Assembly: GCA_000702245.1 (NCBI GenBank)
Contig: JNKY01000013.1
Coordinates: 62,001-126,000, forward strand
Reading direction: 5' to 3'
Source: Lachnospiraceae bacterium C6A11
Lineage (GTDB): Bacteria; Bacillota; Clostridia; Lachnospirales; Lachnospiraceae
Length of the DNA stretch: 64,000 nucleotides
Shown here: positions 53,457 through 63,093 of the stretch, piece after piece
Position numbering within the stretch: position 1 is the stretch's first letter
How the letters are laid out: each line of letters begins with the position of its first letter
The notes under the pieces: model-generated
What the model saw: only the letters and a program-made list of their open reading frames with translations
Database searches by the model: none
What the model was told of the DNA's origin: nothing
Position numbers and translations under genes: made by a program

Positions 53457-54146
53457 ATGGAAAAGCTGATCTACGCCGCTGACGATGAACCGGATATACT
53501 TGATGTACTCCGGGAATTCCTCACAAATGCAGGCTACAACGTTAAAACCTTTGCTACCGGAGACGAACTGCTCTCCTGCTTTAAGAAAGAACCTTCAGAC
53601 CTTGCCGTCCTGGACATCATGATGCCAGGCACCGATGGTCTCACCATCTGCAAGGAGCTGAGGAAGATTTCCGACATACCGATCGTCATCCTGACTGCAA
53701 AGGAAAGCGAATCCGACCAGATGCGCGGTTATATGTTCGGCGGAGATGATTATCTCGTAAAGCCTTTCTCCCCATCACTGCTTGTTATGAAAATAAAGGC
53801 CCTTCTCAGAAGGACCGGAACCGAAGATACAGAAGCTGTTGACAGACCCTTTGGCGACATCATCCTGTCCCCTTCCGTACACGATGTGCTCTGCAAGGGA
53901 AATACAGTAGGTCTCTCCATGACGGAATATGCACTCATCGAATGCCTGATGAATGAACCGGGCAAAGCCGTTCCTCGCGATGAGCTGCTCGACCACGTAT
54001 GGGGTATAGACAACGATTCTGTTGAGACGCGCGTGACTGACGAGACCGTGCGCCGCATCAGAAGAAAGCTTTCTGCAGCCGGCAGCTGCGTGCGGATAAC
54101 TGCCGTCTGGGGATATGGATATAAGCTGGAGGCCAGTGACAGATAA
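53457..54146 (+). CDS. OmpR-family response regulator
   Basis: A 229-aa regulator; ATG at 53457 follows GGAGGAGAT. Receiver domain (1-120): AADDEPD, phospho-Asp in LAVLDIMMPGTDG, ILTAKESES, YLVKPFSP. The winged-helix DNA-binding domain (about 130-229) has LSMTEYALIECLMNEPGKAVPRDELLDHVWG and VRRIRRKLSA...AVWGYGYKLE. Its stop overlaps the start of the kinase gene (TAATG), so the pair is coupled. Confidence 0.95.
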   Translation: MEKLIYAADDEPDILDVLREFLTNAGYNVKTFATGDELLSCFKKEPSDLAVLDIMMPGTDGLTICKELRKISDIPIVILTAKESESDQMRGYMFGGDDYLVKPFSPSLLVMKIKALLRRTGTEDTEAVDRPFGDIILSPSVHDVLCKGNTVGLSMTEYALIECLMNEPGKAVPRDELLDHVWGIDNDSVETRVTDETVRRIRRKLSAAGSCVRITAVWGYGYKLEASDR

Positions 54147-55363
54147 TGAAGATCATTCGTAATGTTCGTTTCAAGATAGCAGCACTTGTAGGAGGGTCAG
54201 TCCTTATGACCCTCCTTATTGTGCTTATCCTGCTGCAGGTAATCTCAAGCAGGAACGTGGAGAAACGTGCGAAGGAATCTATCAACGCCTATCTCGGAGG
54301 CTCGGTATTATCATCAGACGTTCAGTACGATCCAAGCATCATTGAGCTTCCTGACGGCTACAAGGAAGGTGATTCCCTTCTCTTTTACACAGACGTTGAG
54401 AAGGAGATCATCAAATGGACTTTTGCCCATAAACCTGAAAAAGCAACCAAAGTCAGAATCGAGTCCCGCACCTACTATGTCGGGATCAATCAGATAAACG
54501 GAAACGACCTTTCTTCTATGATCGTTACGCTGGTAGGCGACGAAGGTCTTGATTTCCTCAATAACTTTATTTCCGTTGAAGAGCTTAGTAAGAACTACAC
54601 CGTCATCGCTTATATTGACGCGACTGCTGAGCTTGCAACCATCAAGAGGATAAGCCTGTTCATCCTGATCGCCGCCCTTCTTATCGGCGCCATAGGAAGT
54701 ATCGAGGGCTATATGATCGGCCGCAGACTTGAACAGAGTGCCAAAGCCGAGAAGCAGTTCTTCGAAAATACATCCCACGAGCTTAAAACGCCCCTCACTT
54801 CTATCCGCGGCTACGCTGAGGGAATAGAGAAGGGCATCATAACTGATTACAAGAAGACCGGCAAGGTCATCACCAAAGAAACCGAGAAGATGAGCCACCT
54901 CATTGAAGAAATACTGCTGTCCGCAAAGCTTGAAAGCGGTGCGATGCAGCTGAGGAAGGAGACCATCTTCCTCAATGAATTCGTCGAGGAATGCCTGATG
55001 CCTATGGAAGGCGCCGTCCTTTCACGCGGTCTGAATGTCGAGCTTTCACTTAACCAGCACAAGGTTTCTGCCGACCCTGACCGTCTCGAGCAGGCCATCA
55101 GCAACCTTATCACAAACGCTATCAAATACGCAAAAAGCCGTCTTGCCATCAAACTGGACAACGGCTTATTAACGATACAAAATGACTGTGATCAGATATC
55201 GGACAACGACCTCAACCACCTCTTCGACCGCTTCTACACCGGCGAAAAGGGAAATACAGGCATCGGCCTCTCCCTCGCAAAGGAGATCATCGAGCTCCAC
55301 GGCTGGAAGATAAACGCCGGCCGAACCGCCGACGGAATAGTATTTGCGGTCAAACTATCTTAA
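54146..55363 (+). CDS. Sensor histidine kinase
   Basis: A 405-aa classical kinase. Two membrane helices (about 10-32 and 168-192) flank an extracytoplasmic domain of about 135 residues. The DHp domain has FFENTSHELKTPLTSIRGYAEGIEKG with the phospho-His; ATP-binding boxes are NLITNAIKYAKS, FDRFYTGEKGNTGIGLSLAKEII. No HAMP domain is obvious between the second helix and DHp. Paired with the regulator upstream by a 1-bp overlap; the ligand may relate to the acidic secreted protein encoded upstream. Confidence 0.94.
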   Translation: MKIIRNVRFKIAALVGGSVLMTLLIVLILLQVISSRNVEKRAKESINAYLGGSVLSSDVQYDPSIIELPDGYKEGDSLLFYTDVEKEIIKWTFAHKPEKATKVRIESRTYYVGINQINGNDLSSMIVTLVGDEGLDFLNNFISVEELSKNYTVIAYIDATAELATIKRISLFILIAALLIGAIGSIEGYMIGRRLEQSAKAEKQFFENTSHELKTPLTSIRGYAEGIEKGIITDYKKTGKVITKETEKMSHLIEEILLSAKLESGAMQLRKETIFLNEFVEECLMPMEGAVLSRGLNVELSLNQHKVSADPDRLEQAISNLITNAIKYAKSRLAIKLDNGLLTIQNDCDQISDNDLNHLFDRFYTGEKGNTGIGLSLAKEIIELHGWKINAGRTADGIVFAVKLS

Positions 55364-55370
55364 ACTATTA

Positions 55371-55400
55371 AAGGCCCCACACAGTATCGTGTGAGGCCTT
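55371..55400. terminator. Shared terminator between convergent genes
   Basis: AAGGCCCCACAC / GTGTGAGGCCTT (one mismatch), loop AGTATC, followed on the plus strand by a weak T-rich ATTATTATG. It ends the plus-strand regulator-kinase operon and may also serve the convergent hybrid kinase gene. Confidence 0.7.
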
Positions 55401-55438
55401 ATTATTATGCTGTTTTTGCTTCCCGTTCCGGAAGTTTT

Positions 55439-57709
55439 TTATTTAACAAGGTATTTCCTAAGTATACTCTCAAGCTCGGCCGGTTCGATAGGCTTAGAGA
55501 GATAATCATCGAAGCCTTCTGAGAGATACATCTCGCGGACACCGGAGATAGCATTTGCTGTAAGTGCTATAATGGCTGTTTTCTCCGAAACAAGGCTGCG
55601 CGCCTTTATCTCATGAAGAACCTCGATACCGTCCATCTCAGGCATCATGTGGTCAAGGAACAGTATGTCGTACTGCTTTTCCGAAAGGACCTCCAGTGCT
55701 TCTTTACCCGAAGAAACCATGTCTGCATTGATACCAAACAAGCTGAGCAGCTTACCTGCAACCTTCAGATTCATCTTATTATCATCCACCACAAGAGTTC
55801 TTGCGTTAGGGAGACTTAGCTTCTCTTCCGACTTCTTCTCTTCGGTTACCACATGCGTTTTATTATGATAGTCGCCCATCGGTTCAGTATCGACAACCTT
55901 CTGTGACAGCTTAAAACTGAACCTTGAGCCCTCCTGATATTTACTGTCTATCTCAAGACGGCTGTCCATCTTACTGAGGAGACCTGTAACGATTGCAAGT
56001 CCGAGGCCGGTTCCCTCGATGGTCCTGTTGTGGTTCATATCAACTCGCTTGAAGGATTCCGTCAGAACACTGATATCCTCCTCCCTGATACCTATTCCGG
56101 TATCAGCAACCTCCACAAACATTAAAATACGACCATCTTCTTTGCCAAGCTTCTTAACTGTCAGTGTAACGCTGCCCTTCTCGGTGTATTTTACTGCGTT
56201 TGTAAGAAGATTTGTAACAACCTGTTTGATACGTATATCGTCGCCCAGAAGTGTGCGCGGCAGGTTCTCGTCCGCCTTTATAACAAGACTGAGTCCCTTC
56301 GCCTTCGCTCTTTCGGCGATACTGTTCTCAAGATCACAGATCATAGAAGCTGTTTCGTATCTTACCTCTTCTATCTCCATCTTGCCGTCCTCAATCTTGG
56401 AGAAGTCAAGGATGGAATTGATGATCGACAGGAGCGTCCTTCCGGAGCTCTTGATATTTTCTGCATATTCACGGATGCTCTCTTCGCTGCTCTCACGGAG
56501 TACCATCTCATTCATACCGAGAATAGCGTTGATAGGTGTTCGAATCTCGTGAGACATCTGTGCAAGGAAGGCACTTTTCGCCTCATTCGCCGACTCGGCA
56601 GCTGATTTCTCAAGCTTCAGGATCTCCGCCTCCATCTCCTTCTGGCGCTCCTGCAGCTTCAGAGTCTCCATCTTCTTCGATTCAAGTGTATTATCCTCGG
56701 ATCTAAGCTGATAGCCCTTTCTCCTCTTTCCGACATAGAGGTAGCTGGCCGTAACTTTATAGGTCACCTCATTTCTTGTAACATAGAAAAACGGTGAATC
56801 CACTCCGTTATTAAGCTTGTCGATACACTTCAGTATCTTTGAATAATTCTCGTTCTCGGCAGTAAGCGTCTTATCCACATAAAGGTCCCCAAGCTCCGGT
56901 ATACAGTCAAGTACAGGATCGGTACAGCCCAGGTATTTCATCCTCGTATCGAAGGATGCAAAACCGATACTTCCGTTTTCCGCCAGGCTCGAAACCGCGA
57001 TCTCCGATACATCGTACAGATTGATCCGGTTCAAGATGATAAGGAAAATGACCTGCGAGAAGGTATATGATGCCGGCAGCAGCTCGAATGCAGGATGGAA
57101 CGGATGTCCGCAGAGGAATGCCAAAATGATGGCCATATAAACCACCAGAAGCAGTAACGAGTTGGTCTTCGATATATTTTTCCTGGTCAGGCTGTAAATG
57201 ATCACGGACAGGTTTGCGATAAGATAGAGAGCGATCATGCCATAGTAAACAGTATGCGCCGGACCGTAATCCTTGATAAGGTAAGCAACTCCGTCAACCC
57301 TCTTTAATTCGGCGTGCTCGTAAAGCAGTTTGTTGCTGCCTGTATTTATCGAAATGAACAGCAGCACTGAGCCGATAGTCATAAGAGTACCCGTGATCAG
57401 CTTAGGCAGCTTCAACTTACAGAAGTTGATGACATACAGGAAGAAGAACAGCTCCAAAAAGCAGCCGTCCAGATATTCTATACCGTTGGCAAGCAACGCT
57501 TCTTCCAAGCTTGTCGCCGTTGCGACACACAGATATCCCAAATTGATGACCGGGATAAATACAAATATGATTGGAAAATGTACCGAGATACCTCTCCTCC
57601 ATCTTAGGACAAATATAGCTGATAAAAATACCGACAGTATGACCGTCGCGTGAAAATAATAAACCATTACCTTCAAGATCTCTCTTTCTGTGAACTCTTG
57701 GCCATGCAA
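55439..57709 (-). CDS. Hybrid histidine kinase with receiver domain
   Basis: A 756-aa membrane protein. An N-terminal seven-helix region (about 12-235) resembles the histidine kinase 7TM sensor; a short PAS-like segment follows (SSLAENGSIGFASFDTRMKYLG). After a coiled coil (about 345-385), the DHp motif is FLAQMSHEIRTPINAILGMNEMV and the ATPase has VTNLLTNAVKYTEKG, ADTGIGI and GTGLGLAIV. A C-terminal receiver (about 635-755) has LVVDDNKMN, phospho-Asp in ILFLDHMMPEMDGIEV, and YLSKPIEP. The ORF begins with TTG at 57709; ATG at 57667 (MVYYF) is an alternative. No output domain or adjacent phosphotransfer protein was seen. Confidence 0.9.
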   Translation of the reverse strand: MHGQEFTEREILKVMVYYFHATVILSVFLSAIFVLRWRRGISVHFPIIFVFIPVINLGYLCVATATSLEEALLANGIEYLDGCFLELFFFLYVINFCKLKLPKLITGTLMTIGSVLLFISINTGSNKLLYEHAELKRVDGVAYLIKDYGPAHTVYYGMIALYLIANLSVIIYSLTRKNISKTNSLLLLVVYMAIILAFLCGHPFHPAFELLPASYTFSQVIFLIILNRINLYDVSEIAVSSLAENGSIGFASFDTRMKYLGCTDPVLDCIPELGDLYVDKTLTAENENYSKILKCIDKLNNGVDSPFFYVTRNEVTYKVTASYLYVGKRRKGYQLRSEDNTLESKKMETLKLQERQKEMEAEILKLEKSAAESANEAKSAFLAQMSHEIRTPINAILGMNEMVLRESSEESIREYAENIKSSGRTLLSIINSILDFSKIEDGKMEIEEVRYETASMICDLENSIAERAKAKGLSLVIKADENLPRTLLGDDIRIKQVVTNLLTNAVKYTEKGSVTLTVKKLGKEDGRILMFVEVADTGIGIREEDISVLTESFKRVDMNHNRTIEGTGLGLAIVTGLLSKMDSRLEIDSKYQEGSRFSFKLSQKVVDTEPMGDYHNKTHVVTEEKKSEEKLSLPNARTLVVDDNKMNLKVAGKLLSLFGINADMVSSGKEALEVLSEKQYDILFLDHMMPEMDGIEVLHEIKARSLVSEKTAIIALTANAISGVREMYLSEGFDDYLSKPIEPAELESILRKYLVK

Positions 57710-57725
57710 AGCTTCCTACACTTTC

Positions 57726-57766
57726 AAAAAACCGGTACAGCGGTCGTTACTGTCCGCCATACCGGT
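57726..57766 (-). terminator. Terminator of the bceAB operon
   Basis: ACCGGTACAGCGG (57731-57743) and CCGCCATACCGGT (57754-57766) pair with two mismatches. On the minus strand it is followed by TTTTT. It is about 80 bp past bceB. Confidence 0.8.
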
Positions 57767-57848
57767 CTACTGTCTAAAACTCATCTTGCATGAACACATG
57801 TATAGCCGTGCCGAGTAAAAATATACCATGTGTCCGCTGTTTTTTCAA

Positions 57849-60095
57849 TTATTTCCTGCCTTTTATGATCTGTCTGCTGCAGGTGTAGGTTATAAGGAAA
57901 TACCCGCCGTAGATAAGGCCGATTATAAGAGCCGTGAAAACTATCGAGCCTAAGATATGATATTCTCCGAAGATGACCAGAGTCTTATTAATGAACTTGA
58001 TTCCAAATATCGAATGGAACACCGCGAGCATCATCGGAAGCAGGAAGAAGATTCCCTGCTGGCGCAGGAGGGATCCGTTGATGTCCTTCTCATCAGCTCC
58101 GAGTCGTCTCAGCATATCGTATCTTTCCAGACTGTCAAGGCTGTCTGAAAGGGCCTTAAGCGCAAGTATTACCGCACTTGTTATAAGAAATACGATTCCG
58201 AGGTAAAGTGCAAGGAAGGTTGCCATCGCTCCAAATCCGATTGATGAGATGTATATTTCTCTCTTCGTAGTAGATATCATTCCGTTCAGATACACACCGG
58301 AATCATCATACTGTCTGTTATACAAAGCATCTCTGACCGGTCTTTCCATCTCCTGTTCAGTGAGTCCAAGCTTCTTATTGTAATCGGCCGTAAACAACAT
58401 CTCAGCGATTATAGCCTTATCACCTGCCGCATCAATAACCGCGTCAGGAACAATGATCACCCCGCCGTTATCTGCCGTCGATGAAAGCTCAATACAGCCT
58501 TCTATACATTTACCGGTCTTCGGCTTAAGTGTCTTTCCGTAAACCTCGAAAGCAGTCCCGGCCTTCATAGCCTTATTTCTGATCTCAATGCCTTTACTGC
58601 TGTTAGCTATTACAGCATATTCATCCTCTGCAAGCTCCAGTTTTTTATAATTACGAAGCTCTGCCAGGGCATTATAATCTGAAAGCTTCATGATATATTC
58701 GTGACCAAATACATTGTCAATATCCGTGATCTCATCCTCGGCAATAAGCTTATCATATTCTTCCCCGAGAGTTTCTTCCGGAGTAAGACCCGGCGCATAA
58801 TAAGTATTAAATATCACCTTCCTGGTGAAATAATCTTCACAACCGCTAAGGATCTCGTCATAAGCCTTCCAGTTGTTGTATTCGGCCATTTTAGCCGCCA
58901 GCTTGTCAAGTCCCTCATCTGCGCCTGTTCCGGCCATCTGCCAGATCTCATAAGGCGTCTTTCCTTCAGTAACCTTACTGTCAATATATACGGAATTATC
59001 CTTATCATCAGGATCATCACTATTAACGTAGTAATCCTTAACGCAGTCAGTAGTTCCTTCCATCGCCAGGACAACATAATCATTCACGACTATACCGCAG
59101 AAAATATCATTCGGAGCATATTTTTCAAGGTTCCGATTAAGTGTATTTCTGAGTGAATAAGCTGCGGAAAGTCCGCTGATCGTGAAGAAAAGAAGCAGAC
59201 AGATGATAGTCATTGAAAAAACCATCGTATTTATCGAGCTGCTGAGCTGTCTGATTGTAAAGGAGTTCAGCTTCCTAAAATATGTTCTTCTGAGAAGCAT
59301 AACAAGTCTGAGGAGCAGGCCCGATACCGACCAGAAGATGAAGAAGGTTGACACAGCCCCAAGTGCGATAGCCAGTGCAAGCTCACTCATCTCAAGGGAT
59401 GCGATACCGAGTCTCTTTGAGAGGACCATATGGTAAGCGTAGCCGAGCACAGCCGCTGATATGATAAATATGACCGTGCACAGTGCCGGATTCTTCAGCC
59501 TTACCTTCTCACTCCTTCTTGCCGCCTGTATAAGATTGATAAGTTTTGTCTTACCAACCATAATGGTATCGAAGATGATCACGATAACATAGATCACAGC
59601 AAAATTGAGTATAGTCTTAAGGATCGCACTCGTGGAAACAATGAACTTGAAGCTGCTCATATCAGCTTCGAAGAGATTTGCAACGACAGCACTCATCAGC
59701 TGTGAAAGTCCCGTTCCGATAAGGAGACCTACCACAAGTGAAATAAGACCGATTATCACTGTCTCTATAAACATGATGACTGCGATATTCCCCTTGCTCA
59801 TCCCCAGCAGAAGGTAGGTTGCGAATTCTTTGTTTCGTCTCTTCATCAGGAAGCGGCTTGCGAAGACGATCAGGAGTCCCAGCACTACAGCCACGAAAAC
59901 GCTAAGACTTGAAAGAACGGTTCCGAGGATCTCTGCCATCTCTCTTTCATCATTTGAAACAACCAGGAATGATGTCTGGGTCTCTATCGCATTGAAAACA
60001 TAAAATACAGATACGCCTATTACAAGCGTAAAGAAATATATTGCATAATCGCGAAAGCTTTTTTTGATATTTTTAAGGGCCATTCTACAGAGCAT
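57849..60095 (-). CDS. bceB: BceB-type ABC permease, FtsX-like
   Basis: A 748-aa membrane protein with about ten helices: two FtsX-like modules and a large extracytoplasmic domain of about 200-250 residues between helices 7 and 8 (about 320-560), the hallmark of bacitracin-type resistance permeases. The N-terminus ALKNIKKSFRDYAIYFFTLVIGVSVFYVFN and the last module (YDMLRRLGADEKDINGSLLRQQGIFF) fit. ATG at 60095 is chosen because AGGGGGTG lies about 9 nt before it; GTG at 60107 is adjacent to that RBS. It overlaps bceA by 11 bp. The outer domain likely recognises the peptide or its lipid target. Confidence 0.93.
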   Translation of the reverse strand: MLCRMALKNIKKSFRDYAIYFFTLVIGVSVFYVFNAIETQTSFLVVSNDEREMAEILGTVLSSLSVFVAVVLGLLIVFASRFLMKRRNKEFATYLLLGMSKGNIAVIMFIETVIIGLISLVVGLLIGTGLSQLMSAVVANLFEADMSSFKFIVSTSAILKTILNFAVIYVIVIIFDTIMVGKTKLINLIQAARRSEKVRLKNPALCTVIFIISAAVLGYAYHMVLSKRLGIASLEMSELALAIALGAVSTFFIFWSVSGLLLRLVMLLRRTYFRKLNSFTIRQLSSSINTMVFSMTIICLLLFFTISGLSAAYSLRNTLNRNLEKYAPNDIFCGIVVNDYVVLAMEGTTDCVKDYYVNSDDPDDKDNSVYIDSKVTEGKTPYEIWQMAGTGADEGLDKLAAKMAEYNNWKAYDEILSGCEDYFTRKVIFNTYYAPGLTPEETLGEEYDKLIAEDEITDIDNVFGHEYIMKLSDYNALAELRNYKKLELAEDEYAVIANSSKGIEIRNKAMKAGTAFEVYGKTLKPKTGKCIEGCIELSSTADNGGVIIVPDAVIDAAGDKAIIAEMLFTADYNKKLGLTEQEMERPVRDALYNRQYDDSGVYLNGMISTTKREIYISSIGFGAMATFLALYLGIVFLITSAVILALKALSDSLDSLERYDMLRRLGADEKDINGSLLRQQGIFFLLPMMLAVFHSIFGIKFINKTLVIFGEYHILGSIVFTALIIGLIYGGYFLITYTCSRQIIKGRK

Positions 60096-60852
60096 CGCTG
60101 ATGTCACCCCCTAACAGAGTCACAACATCAATGATCTTGTCGAAGAACTGCTTCCTCGTATCATTTCCGCGGATTATCTCGTTGAAAAGCTTGCCATCCT
60201 TAATGAATATAACTCTCTTGGAATAGCTTGCGGTGAAGGAATCATGAGTTACCATCATGATGGTCGCATTCATCGCTTCATTAAGGTGTCTGAGCCTTTC
60301 AAGGAGAAGCTTCGCTGACTTTGAATCAAGAGCGCCGGTCGGCTCGTCCGCAAGGATGAGGCTCGGCTCTGTGATTATCGCTCTTGCAGAAGCGATACGC
60401 TGCTTCTGTCCGCCGGACATCTGATAAGGGTATTTTGCGAGAACATCCGAAACGCCGAGTTCCTCCGCAACCGCCTTAACTTTTCTGTCTATCTCACCTG
60501 CGGCCACGCCCTTTATTGAAAGCGCAAGGGCTATATTTTCGTAGCCGGTCAACGTGTCCAGAAGATTAAAATCCTGGAAGATGAAGCCCAGCTTCTCTCT
60601 CCTGAAGCGGTTCAGCTCCTTTCCCTTAAGAAGAGTAACATTTGTATCCTCAAGGAATATCTCCCCCGCCGTAACCTTATCTATAGTTGAAATACAGTTG
60701 AGGAGGGTTGTCTTGCCGCTGCCCGAAGCACCCATTATCGCTACAAACTCGCCCCTGTCTACTGTAAAGGAAATATCGTCAAGCGCCTTTGTGAGACTCG
60801 ACTTGCTTCCATAATACTTTTCAACATTTTTAATACTTAAAACCTGTTCCAT
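60085..60852 (-). CDS. bceA: BceA-type ABC ATPase
   Basis: A 255-aa ATPase of the MacB/LolD-like class. Walker A GASGSGKTTLLN, Q-loop FQDFNLLD, signature MSGGQKQR, Walker B LILADEPTGALDSKS, H-loop MVTHD. Length is normal. It pairs with the FtsX-like permease encoded with 11-bp overlap. A perfect palindrome matching the BceR-type operator pattern lies at 60958-60973, about 105 bp upstream. Confidence 0.95.
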   Translation of the reverse strand: MEQVLSIKNVEKYYGSKSSLTKALDDISFTVDRGEFVAIMGASGSGKTTLLNCISTIDKVTAGEIFLEDTNVTLLKGKELNRFRREKLGFIFQDFNLLDTLTGYENIALALSIKGVAAGEIDRKVKAVAEELGVSDVLAKYPYQMSGGQKQRIASARAIITEPSLILADEPTGALDSKSAKLLLERLRHLNEAMNATIMMVTHDSFTASYSKRVIFIKDGKLFNEIIRGNDTRKQFFDKIIDVVTLLGGDISDAL

Positions 60853-60957
60853 CTATCCGGACCTCCTAGTCTGATGCACTGCTTTATGCATTTGTTGTCT
60901 TACACGCATAATTTACATCAGATCTCTGTCGTGGTCGTTTTTCTAATATTACTTAAT

Positions 60958-60973
60958 ATTACAATTTTGTAAT
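60958..60973. promoter_or_regulatory. Candidate BceR-type operator
   Basis: ATTACAA-TT-TTGTAAT, containing TTACA-N4-TGTAA, the arrangement I recall for Bce-type response regulator sites (TNACA-N4-TGTAA). It is placed upstream of bceA, whose transport operon is the expected target of the nearby regulator. Confidence 0.6.
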
Positions 60974-61018
60974 GTTGTATCTATTTCATCAGTATATCAG
61001 CAATCAATAATAATACAT

Positions 61019-62224
61019 CTATATTTTAAAGATGTCATTCTTGCCAAAAACAATCCGGAAGTCTGTGTATTCGCCCTGCACCGACTCTGCCTCGGCCTTA
61101 TGACCAAGCTTACTGCAGAGCTTCTTCACGATATAAAGACCCATTCCGGTGGAGCCGAGATAAGCCTTATCCTGCTGTGCGCCCAGCCTTCCATTATTTC
61201 CTGTGAAAGCCTTATCCCAGATACGTCCAATATCCTCGGCCGGTATTCCTGCTCCGTTATCCCTGAAATGCAGGATGGTATTGCCGGCTTCTTCCTCCGA
61301 ATATATCTCTATTTCCGGTTCAGCCTCTCCTGCAGTATATCTTATACTGTTACTGAGAAACTGTCCAAGAATAAACTCCAGCCACTTGCTGTCGGTCACA
61401 ACTGTTCTATCCAGATCATGTATCTTAAGAGTGATATTTCCTGCAAGGATCATACTGCGGTTGGTCTGAAGCACCGCCGAAACCGTGCTTCCAAGCCTTG
61501 TTTCTCTTATAACATAATCCTTCTCGGCATTCTCACTTCTGGCATAATACAGGACCTGCTCAGTATAATCATTGATCCTCTTTAACTGAACCTCGATCTC
61601 CGATAATTCCGCCAGACGCTCCTCGATCATATCCGATTTCTTCTCCGAAGTCTTATCGCTGATCCCGGCTGATCCCTTCAACTCATCTCTGTCATGATCC
61701 TCACTAAATACGCCTTCAGATGCATTCATCGATTCCTTTTCAACCATCTCCATGGGTTCATCCGGCATCTCCGACTCCAGCTCGTCCTTCAGATTCTTCA
61801 CGCGAAGCATTAGTCCGGCAATCGGAAGCTTCACCTCATGGACCCACATCTCGATGTAATCCTTGAAATCACCGGCGTATTTTCTTGCCCCTGCAACATG
61901 CTCGTACATGGACTTCTCCAGCTCACGGATCATTTCATTTATCAGCCTGCCCTCATAGAAGTCCGGCTCCTCGAGGGTCTCCGCGATGAGGTATTTCTGA
62001 TCAAGTGCCTGAAGGCTTTCCTGCATGTCTGTATAGTATTTTCTCTTCCTTGCATAATCCCAGAAAAGCCCGGCAGCTGCAGCAAGCAAGATAGCAGCCG
62101 TGACTGCTGCACACAGTCCGGCCTGAACCTTAAAGGCCCCCATAAAAATATTACATATAATAACTGCAATCATCTCCATTACCACTATAAACAGATGATC
62201 CCTGATATACTCTCTGAATTTCAA
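61019..62224 (-). CDS. BceS-like intramembrane-sensing histidine kinase
   Basis: A 401-aa kinase. Two closely spaced membrane helices near the N-terminus (about 11-30 and 34-54) with almost no outer loop indicate an intramembrane-sensing kinase. The DHp motif is EMWVHEVKLPIAGLMLRV with the phospho-His. A polar insertion of about 45 residues (MPDEPMEMVEKES...) interrupts the DHp helices, longer than in typical BceS. ATPase motifs: FILGQFLSNSIRYT, FRDNGAGIPAEDIGRIWDKAFTG, STGMGLYIVKKLC. Lies 92 bp after the regulator gene and 166 bp before bceA; BceAB probably activates it by contact. Confidence 0.92.
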   Translation of the reverse strand: MKFREYIRDHLFIVVMEMIAVIICNIFMGAFKVQAGLCAAVTAAILLAAAAGLFWDYARKRKYYTDMQESLQALDQKYLIAETLEEPDFYEGRLINEMIRELEKSMYEHVAGARKYAGDFKDYIEMWVHEVKLPIAGLMLRVKNLKDELESEMPDEPMEMVEKESMNASEGVFSEDHDRDELKGSAGISDKTSEKKSDMIEERLAELSEIEVQLKRINDYTEQVLYYARSENAEKDYVIRETRLGSTVSAVLQTNRSMILAGNITLKIHDLDRTVVTDSKWLEFILGQFLSNSIRYTAGEAEPEIEIYSEEEAGNTILHFRDNGAGIPAEDIGRIWDKAFTGNNGRLGAQQDKAYLGSTGMGLYIVKKLCSKLGHKAEAESVQGEYTDFRIVFGKNDIFKI

Positions 62225-62316
62225 TCTTTAGTCTCCTGTTTCTTCAAACTCGCACAATCCCGGTTATCCCTTGATTATCCTATTTTATCCGTCAAATACG
62301 ACTAACCTATATTTTT

Positions 62317-62994
62317 CTATACCGTTTCGTTCAAAATATATCCCTGCTTCTTCCTTGTCTCGATTGCATCCGGTATACCGAGATCAGCAAGCTTTCCTCT
62401 GAGACGACTGATATTTACTGTGAGGGCATTGTCGTTCACATACTCCTCATTATCCCAGAGTCTCGTCATGATAGTGTCCCTTGAAACTATCTCGCCCTTC
62501 TTCTCCAGAAGTGCCTCGAAGATTATCATCTCATTTTTCGTAAGAACCGTTTCGGCGATACCATTTGAGATGCTGCCTCTGGCTGTATTTATTGTGAAAC
62601 CGCCGAAGGTCGGCGCTGCAGTCTCCCTGCCCTTACTGTATCTCTTCAGAACCGCCGAGATCCTGAGCAGGAGGATGGCAGGATTATACGGCTTTGTAAT
62701 GTAATCGTCCGCGCCATAGCTCATCGCAAGCACCTCGTCGACCTCATTATTCTTGCTGGTCACCATGATCACCGGCGTGTCGATCTCTCTCCGGAGTTCA
62801 GACAGAAGCACCTGTCCGTTCATGTACGGAATATTAATATCCAGCAGGATCAGGTCCGCCTTCGCCGCGATTATCTCAGTCTTTGCTTCACGAAAGTCTG
62901 TAAGTGCCTGCGCCTCGTAGCCCGAATTCGTCAGAAATATCACAAGCTCATCTCTTATTGTTTTTTCATCTTCTACGATCAGTATTTTATACAT
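62317..62994 (-). CDS. BceR-like response regulator
   Basis: A 225-aa OmpR-family regulator. Receiver: IVEDEKTI, phospho-Asp in ADLILLDINIPYMNGQ, VTSKNNE, YITKPYNP. The winged helix has LTKNEMIIFEALLEKKGEIVSRDTIMTRLWDNEEYVNDNALTVNISRLRGKL, matching the Bce subgroup. It is the first gene of bceR-bceS-bceA-bceB on the minus strand. Its likely target is the palindrome at 60958-60973. Confidence 0.94.
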   Translation of the reverse strand: MYKILIVEDEKTIRDELVIFLTNSGYEAQALTDFREAKTEIIAAKADLILLDINIPYMNGQVLLSELRREIDTPVIMVTSKNNEVDEVLAMSYGADDYITKPYNPAILLLRISAVLKRYSKGRETAAPTFGGFTINTARGSISNGIAETVLTKNEMIIFEALLEKKGEIVSRDTIMTRLWDNEEYVNDNALTVNISRLRGKLADLGIPDAIETRKKQGYILNETV

Positions 62995-63093
62995 ATATGT
63001 TCCTCGCCATGATCATCCATCCAACCTTTGGATTATCATTATATCATAGTATTTCAGATCATCCGCACACAGTTCGCGCGTAGCGTTTAATCG

